The notes under the pieces were generated by a model. That model was given only the letters and a program-made list of their open reading frames with translations, was not told the DNA's origin and searched no databases. 44,588 bases of DNA from an uncultured Collinsella sp. GTDB lineage: Bacteria; Actinomycetota; Coriobacteriia; Coriobacteriales; Coriobacteriaceae. The position numbers and the translations under genes are program-made. Location of the stretch: positions 1 through 44,588 of the forward strand of contig CATYSO010000020.1 in the NCBI GenBank assembly GCA_958412345.1, given 5' to 3'. This document shows positions 40,724 to 44,588 of this stretch, one piece after another. Position 1 is the stretch's first letter; each line of letters starts with the position of its first letter.

Positions 40724-41150
40724 GTTTTAAGCAATTGCTTAATTTTGATTAAGCAACAGGACGCCAAAATCTACCTGCGCGATATTCGCTTTTTGCGGTT
40801 ACTTGCGCGTTTTGCACACGCTTGAGCCGATTTATTAACGCGATGTGAATCTACATACGCGTAGCTGGTATACAGCCGAGTACAGGCTGTATTTATCGCG
40901 GCGATTTACATAGGTATAGCGACTGTAACGAACAAGCGTGTCGCTGTATTTATTCCAGTAGTTCACTTGATCGGTGGACAAGTGGGCTGTTGCAACGAAA
41001 CGCCAAGCAGGATGGGCTCTATACGAGGACGCCGCAGAGGTAATGGCGGGGGAGTACGGCAGGCGCTCTGAGAGCCGCTGTATGACCCCATTTCTCCTCA
41101 ACTCGATAACCTGTGCTATGAACCTCAAACCCCTTCGTTCTGCTGCTAAA
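40724..41150. other. Intergenic stretch with hairpins and a shared 3' flank of the pilin genes
   Basis: No convincing gene. Positions 40870-40892 hold an ATACAGCC/GGCTGTAT hairpin followed by TTAT. From about 41060 to 41140 the DNA matches the 3' flank of the second pilin gene (about 42297-42370; shared block GCTCTGAGAGCCGCTGTA), so the 3' flank was duplicated together with the gene. The short frame on the minus strand is not supported. Confidence 0.5.
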
Positions 41151-41152
41151 AG

Positions 41153-41183
41153 AAAGGCCCGCGCAGGATAGCGCGGGCCTTTA
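41153..41183. terminator. Terminator after the first pilin gene
   Basis: AAAGGCCCGCGC/GCGCGGGCCTTT hairpin around AGGATA at 41153-41182. On the minus strand it is 30 bases after the stop codon at 41213. Confidence 0.75.
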
Positions 41184-41212
41184 TCCATATGTCAGCTTAT
41201 AGGACAAACTGT

Positions 41213-42187
41213 CTAGAAACACCAAGCGGGAAACACGAAGTCGGTTGCCGTGTAGCCGTGGTTGCTCCAGTCACCGTTGCTATGGACATAGCGGAAGTAC
41301 TGGGAGCCATCCAGACATACGGAGCGAGTCCAGTGGCTAGAGCCGGACGAAGCCCCGGAAAATTTTTCCTGCGTCACGCCCTTGAAGGCGTAATACTCGT
41401 ACTGGGAGCCGTCGGACTGGAGGTGCCCATTGGCCTGGAGGTTTCCGTAGACCTCGGTCGTCGAGAGCAGGAAGACCTTGTCGGTCGTGGCCGTCACGGT
41501 GCCGGGGTATGTGTCCAACTTGTTGTCGGTCATTTTCGTGACGGCTTTCGCCCTAGATTGGATCTCAGCCGGCAGGAGCGCCCAGAGGTCGCCGGAGTTG
41601 AGGCGGCCGCGCAGCTCGGACTGCTCCCATCCGCCGAAATTGTAATATGAGTCACTCATGCACTGCTTGCCCATTGCGCCGTTGGTCGCCTCAAATGTGA
41701 GTCCCGCCTTGCCGGTGCCGTCCGCGAGGTCGTCGTGGTTGATGCCGACGATGCGGTACTCGAGCGTCTCGCCATTGGTCAACTTGACGGAGAATTTCGT
41801 CCCCGCATCCATCGCTGCCTTCGCCTTGGCGTATGCGGGAGAAGCCGTGCCATCCTTGGCGATGTCCTCGGCCACGGCCTTCTGCTCCTCGAGCGTCCAG
41901 TCCTTCGCGTCCTTGGCGACGGCCGCTTGGACGGTCGCGGAATCGGCCCCGGCGGAACCGCCGCCGGACGCTCCTCCGCTCTCGACGCCGCCGGTCGTCC
42001 CGTTGTTCACCGTGTTGCCGACCAGGTTGAACTGGTTGCGGATGGCACCGGCCACGCCGGGTCCCGCGAACACGATCACCAGGCCGATAACCGCGATGAT
42101 CAGGACGTACTCGATGATTGACTGTCCTCGGAGAAGAGTACCTCTAGGAGATACCCCCCCCCGAAGGTTAATTGCCGCTGCATGCAT
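41213..42187 (-). CDS. Flp-type prepilin fused to DUF6273-like domain, copy 1 (9-G tract)
   Basis: 324 residues on the minus strand, starting at ATG 42187. A leader of about 21 residues ends in LRG; then Q-S-I-I-E-Y-V-L-I with Glu at +5 and Tyr at +6, the marks of Flp/Tad pilins cut by prepilin peptidase, then a hydrophobic helix (LIIAVIGLVIVFAG). A Gly/Ser linker follows, and a DUF6273-like domain from about 150: WEQSELRGRLNS, LLPAEIQSRAKAVTK, DKVFLLSTTEVYG and the end VFPAWCF. The leader codons contain nine G in a row, in frame only from the first of two overlapping ATGs. Probably a surface pilin-like adhesin, phase variable. No tad assembly genes are in the window. Confidence 0.8.
   Translation of the reverse strand: MHAAAINLRGGVSPRGTLLRGQSIIEYVLIIAVIGLVIVFAGPGVAGAIRNQFNLVGNTVNNGTTGGVESGGASGGGSAGADSATVQAAVAKDAKDWTLEEQKAVAEDIAKDGTASPAYAKAKAAMDAGTKFSVKLTNGETLEYRIVGINHDDLADGTGKAGLTFEATNGAMGKQCMSDSYYNFGGWEQSELRGRLNSGDLWALLPAEIQSRAKAVTKMTDNKLDTYPGTVTATTDKVFLLSTTEVYGNLQANGHLQSDGSQYEYYAFKGVTQEKFSGASSGSSHWTRSVCLDGSQYFRYVHSNGDWSNHGYTATDFVFPAWCF
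42154..42162 (-). promoter_or_regulatory. G-tract (9) in the leader of pilin copy 1
   Basis: Nine C on the plus strand, nine G in the gene. It sits nine codons after the first ATG (42187) and eight after the second ATG (42183). With nine G only the frame of 42187 reads into the pilin; the frame of 42183 gives a short, unrelated peptide. Confidence 0.85.
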
Positions 42188-42195
42188 ATGCGGCT

Positions 42196-42236
42196 CCCTT
42201 CGCTCAGGGTTAACAGATACATCGCCGAGCGTAGGG
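42196..42236 (-). promoter_or_regulatory. Leader hairpin covering the ribosome binding site, copy 1
   Basis: On the RNA, CCCTACGCTC (42236-42227) can pair with GAGCGAAGGG (42205-42196) with one mismatch. The 3' arm includes most of the AAGGGAG ribosome binding site. The same element occurs upstream of copy 2. Confidence 0.55.
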
Positions 42237-42387
42237 CTATTCCAAGTATTTGCACTGGTCTTGCCGCAGCGGCAACGGAGCTCGTGGGGGAGTGCAGTAG
42301 ACGCTCTGAGAGCCGCTGTAGGGCCCCATTTCCCCTCAATTCGATTACCTGCGCCACGTGCCTCAATCCGTTCGCTCGGTTGCCAAA

Positions 42388-42420
42388 AGAAAAGCCCGCG
42401 CGGAATCGTGCGGGCTTTTC
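42388..42420. terminator. Terminator after the second pilin gene
   Basis: AAAAGCCCGCGC and GTGCGGGCTTTTC form a hairpin around GGAATC (42389-42420). On the minus strand it follows the stop codon at 42443. Confidence 0.75.
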
Positions 42421-42442
42421 ACTAACCATGCTAGAAGACAGG

Positions 42443-43435
42443 CTAGAAACACCAAGCGGGGCAGACGCATAACGAATCCGATGCATACATGCTATACGAG
42501 GCGTGGCCGGAGCCACTCCAAACAGAGCTAAAGGTACTTTCACTGTTGATATAGACCGTACGCTCCCACCAAGAAACGCCGATGTTCAGGCAATCGTTGG
42601 TCGTCCCGCTGCCAGACACCTTGTCTTTAAAGGCCTCGTACTGGAAGCCCTCAGAGAAAGTCCATGGATAGTGAGTGCCCCAGCCATAGGATTGCGGCAC
42701 GATCTCATAGCAGCTGAGCAGAAATAACCTATCGCTTGTTGCGGTGACATTCCTACCGGTGTAGTCACCATTGATGTTGTTTGTGAGCTTCGTCACAGGC
42801 TTCACTTTGGACTTGAACTCGGAGGGCATTAGATTCCAAATCTCGCCGGAATTCATTTTCCGGCGCAAGTCGGACTTCTCCCAGCCGCCTTCGTTCATTT
42901 TCGTTGCGTTCATTTGAGACCGAATGCCTGTTGGTGTCGTAAGAAATGTCAGTCCAGCCTTACCAGACCCGTCCGCCAAGTCATCATGGTTGATCCCGAT
43001 GATTCGGTACTTGAGCGTCTGTCCGTCGGTGAGCTTCATCGAGAACTTCGTCCCTGCATCCATTGCGGCCTTAGCTTTCGCGTAGGCGGGCGACGCCTCG
43101 CCCTTCGCGGCGATGTCCTCGGCCACGGCCTTCTGCTCATCCAGCGTCCAGTCCTTCGCGTCCTTGGCGATAGCCGCCTGGACGGTCGCGGAACCGGCCC
43201 CGGCGGAGCCTCCACCGGACGCGCCGCCGCCCTCTACGCCGCCGGCCGTCCCGCTGTTCACCGTGTTGCCGACCAGGTTGAACTGGTTACGGATGGCCCC
43301 GGCCACGCCGGGTCCCGCGAACACGATCACCAGGCCGATAATCGCGATGATCAGGACGTACTCGATGATTGACTGTCCTCGGAGGCGGGTACTCCTAGGA
43401 GATACCCCCCCCCCGAAGGTTAACTGCCGCTGCAT
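42443..43435 (-). CDS. Flp-type prepilin fused to DUF6273-like domain, copy 2 (10-G tract)
   Basis: 330 residues on the minus strand from ATG 43435 (MQRQLTFGGGVSP...). The same layout as copy 1: leader, RGQSIIEYVLIIAIIGLVIV with Glu at +5, Gly/Ser linker, conserved stretch up to GINHDDLADGSGKAGLTF, then a DUF6273-like domain (WEKSDLRRKMNSGEIWNLM, SDRLFLLSCYEIVP, end CVCPAWCF). The N-terminal half is almost identical to copy 1, the C-terminal half much less. Ten G in the leader make the second ATG (43435) the productive start; the first (43439) leads to an early stop. The long upstream open frame to 43573 is not needed. Confidence 0.8.
   Translation of the reverse strand: MQRQLTFGGGVSPRSTRLRGQSIIEYVLIIAIIGLVIVFAGPGVAGAIRNQFNLVGNTVNSGTAGGVEGGGASGGGSAGAGSATVQAAIAKDAKDWTLDEQKAVAEDIAAKGEASPAYAKAKAAMDAGTKFSMKLTDGQTLKYRIIGINHDDLADGSGKAGLTFLTTPTGIRSQMNATKMNEGGWEKSDLRRKMNSGEIWNLMPSEFKSKVKPVTKLTNNINGDYTGRNVTATSDRLFLLSCYEIVPQSYGWGTHYPWTFSEGFQYEAFKDKVSGSGTTNDCLNIGVSWWERTVYINSESTFSSVWSGSGHASYSMYASDSLCVCPAWCF
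43405..43414 (-). promoter_or_regulatory. G-tract (10) in the leader of pilin copy 2
   Basis: Ten C on the plus strand, ten G in the gene, seven codons after ATG 43435. One G more than copy 1, which moves the productive frame to the second ATG. Confidence 0.85.
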
Positions 43436-43449
43436 GCATTTGCGACACT

Positions 43450-43490
43450 CCCTTCGCTCAGGGTTTGTAGATACATTGCCGAGCGTAGGG
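43450..43490 (-). promoter_or_regulatory. Leader hairpin covering the ribosome binding site, copy 2
   Basis: CCCTACGCTC (43490-43481) pairs with GAGCGAAGGG (43459-43450), one mismatch, loop of 21. The stem is identical in copy 1 although the loop differs, suggesting a functional structure. Confidence 0.55.
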
Positions 43491-43561
43491 CTATTCCATA
43501 ATTCTGCTCCGGTCTTGCCGCAGCGGCAACCGCACCGATGGTCAACAATCGTGATTACGCT

Positions 43562-43567
43562 ATTATA
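43562..43567 (-). promoter_or_regulatory. Possible -10 box of pilin copy 2
   Basis: TATAAT on the minus strand, about 125 bases before the start codon. No convincing -35 box stands at the normal distance, so this is a weak call. Confidence 0.35.
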
Positions 43568-43605
43568 GAACACGCGTTCGTTATTGATTCGAGAGGGGTG
43601 CCGTC

Positions 43606-43899
43606 GTGGGGGAGAGCGATAAGTCGATACGTTTGGTCACGGCCCTCGTCGAGTGCCGCCCCGACGGCGAGTACGCCCCGTGGGGCATCAAATGGTACGA
43701 CGGCACCGTCTACCCGTTCGACCGCATCGAGTCCTACAGCTCCCGTTCGTGGGCGCTCGGCAGGAACAAGCGGTCCGAGTCCTGGCGCGTGATCGTCGGG
43801 GACGGTACGTGCCGCGACATCTGCCATTACCAAAACAGCTGGTATGTCGTTCACGACCCAGACGATGACACCCCAGCGGCAAGCGCACCGCAAAAATAG
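43606..43899 (+). CDS. Small protein divergent from the pilin gene
   Basis: 97 residues from a GTG at 43606, preceded by GAGAGGGG about seven bases upstream. The protein is compact and polar with many aromatics: APWGIKWYDGTVYPFDRIES, KRSESWRVIVGDGTCRDICH, NSWYVVHDPDDD. It looks like a beta-rich cytoplasmic domain. No family name recognised. It is transcribed away from pilin copy 2 and shares the promoter region with it, so a regulatory link is possible but unproven. GC-rich, core-like codon use. The minus-strand frame over the same DNA is a shadow. Confidence 0.6.
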   Translation: MGESDKSIRLVTALVECRPDGEYAPWGIKWYDGTVYPFDRIESYSSRSWALGRNKRSESWRVIVGDGTCRDICHYQNSWYVVHDPDDDTPAASAPQK

Positions 43900-44588
43900 C
43901 CAAAACGCCCATTCGAAACCAAACGCCCAGGTAAACGGCTTAACACAATCGCGAATACGACCCCAAAAAGACCTACTTGGATACCCGCTAGGGGTACCTG
44001 TTTTCAGGCACCTTAAATCGCCTCTCGTTGCCTCGTTTTTTCGGCTACTCAGTAAAAAATAGGGGAGTACGCCAGTACTCCCCCTAAATCGTTTATATCC
44101 CGGTTGCTGCCTGCCAGTCTGCCCTCTCAAGCCTAGGCTTGAGCGCGGGGGGGGGCTTAGGCCCCTAGTCTTGAACGTACTTGAGGTCAAGCTCTCCAGG
44201 CGCGTCCACGTACACCGCGCCGAACGTCAGGTTTACCAGCCGGGGCTGAGCTCCATAAGAGCAAAATCATTCTAGCGCTTACTATCAAGGATATCCGTCG
44301 TAGTGGCGGCTATCCGGCAAACGATCGTACTCTCGTGGTCCCGTTTCGAGTAATTCTTTGGCACGGTCAGGAGCATAGCGAACGGTTTCCGCTGTTCCGC
44401 TCATGTACATGGACGATGAATGAACTTCGATAGCAAAGGTTGATTTCCGATCTCAGCCGAACACATTGAGCAAATAGGCCGTTCCCGCAGTTAGCCGAAC
44501 GCCCCCGCGGCCCCATCAGGGCCCCGGAGACGGCGTTTTCCCAGTTGAAGGAACGGTGGAGATGTGTTTCGATAGGTCCGGTGGCCAT
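43900..44588. other. Right-hand stretch without a convincing gene
   Basis: Contains a GGGGAGTAC/GTACTCCCC hairpin (44062-44083) that probably ends the gene at 43606, a 16-bp perfect palindrome (TCAAGCCTAGGCTTGA, 44128-44143) and a run of nine G (44147-44155). A minus frame of about 32 codons ending at 44165 (LVNLTFGAVYVDAPGELDL) may be the C-terminal scrap of a lost gene. A minus frame open to the window edge (44367-44588) has no family match. Confidence 0.4.

Noticed and set aside
40835..41188. 117-codon minus-strand frame between tRNA-Pro and the pilin genes
   Set aside because: Similarity to a frame after copy 2 (QVIELR.NG..QRLSERL) comes from the duplicated 3' flank; no start signal, and it runs through the terminator hairpin.
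43480..43570. Possible c-di-GMP (GEMM) riboswitch in the pilin leader
   Set aside because: The conserved GEMM core elements could not be found; only simple hairpins are visible.
43436..43573. Upstream extension of pilin copy 2 (46 extra codons from 43573)
   Set aside because: It would put a Cys/Arg-rich, unrelated stretch before a prepilin leader; the ATG at 43435 matches the leader size of copy 1 and lies behind the conserved AAGGGAG.
44367..44588. Minus-strand frame open to the right edge
   Set aside because: No recognisable family, mixed composition; it cannot be judged without sequence beyond the window.

Overview
The window looks like chromosomal DNA of a Gram-positive, high-GC gut actinobacterium of the class Coriobacteriia, most likely Collinsella or a close relative. 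This is judged from protein similarity recalled from memory, an LPKTG surface protein, GC-rich codon use in the housekeeping genes and Flp-type pilins; no database search was possible. The housekeeping half (about 23.4-40.7 kb) is GC-rich and tightly packed. The left part (about 0.2-20 kb) is mostly lower in GC, loosely spaced and full of defence-type genes and gene fragments.

Layout. 0-2.2 kb: the end of rfbA and a complete rfbB (dTDP-rhamnose synthesis), with an FRG-domain gene wedged between them. 2.2-6.0 kb: four AT-richer unknown genes (a membrane-anchored coiled coil, a second membrane-anchored protein, a possible HEPN-like protein and a protein with a Ser/Thr/Asn linker). 6.0-11.2 kb: a graveyard of fragments (ugd tail, recombinase N-terminus, hsdS half with a stop codon, UvrD-like helicase tail, an unidentified C-terminal fragment) between a few intact genes, including an Apea-like HEPN protein. 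11.2-16.5 kb: a Cap12/Pycsar-type TIR-like effector, an LPKTG surface protein, a second FRG protein and an AbiL-like pair (AAA15 ATPase plus RloB). 16.5-19.4 kb: a toxin-antitoxin-like cluster (MNT nucleotidyltransferase, DUF3990 toxin-like protein with HTH partner under a 25-bp perfect palindrome, and a frameshifted Doc/Fic protein). 19.4-23.4 kb: a DUF3825 protein, tRNA-Val, a nuclease-like gene, and a tandem duplication carrying tRNA-Ala(GGC) twice on either side of a CAT-anticodon tRNA.

23.4-40.7 kb is a run of core genes, all on the plus strand: ABC-F ATPase, small membrane protein, M50 protease, scpA-scpB, RsuA/RluB-type pseudouridine synthase, cmk, plsC, ispH, DUF512 radical-SAM protein, der, plsY, gpsA, rpe, cysteine desulfurase, Nif3-like protein, zinc-ribbon protein, coaBC and tRNA-Pro(GGG). 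Many junctions overlap by a few bases (for example ATGA), so long co-transcribed units are likely. They link chromosome segregation, RNA modification, phospholipid precursors (gpsA, plsY, plsC), isoprenoids and coenzyme A.

40.7-44.6 kb holds the most interesting signal: two minus-strand paralogues, each with a Flp-type prepilin N-terminus fused to a DUF6273-like C-terminal domain. In each gene a run of guanines (9 in one, 10 in the other) lies inside the leader peptide, just after two overlapping start codons in different frames. With nine G the first ATG reads into the pilin; with ten G the second does. This looks like a slipped-strand phase-variation switch with two ON states. Both leaders can also form a hairpin that covers part of the ribosome binding site. 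The two copies keep a near-identical N-terminal half and differ in the C-terminal half.
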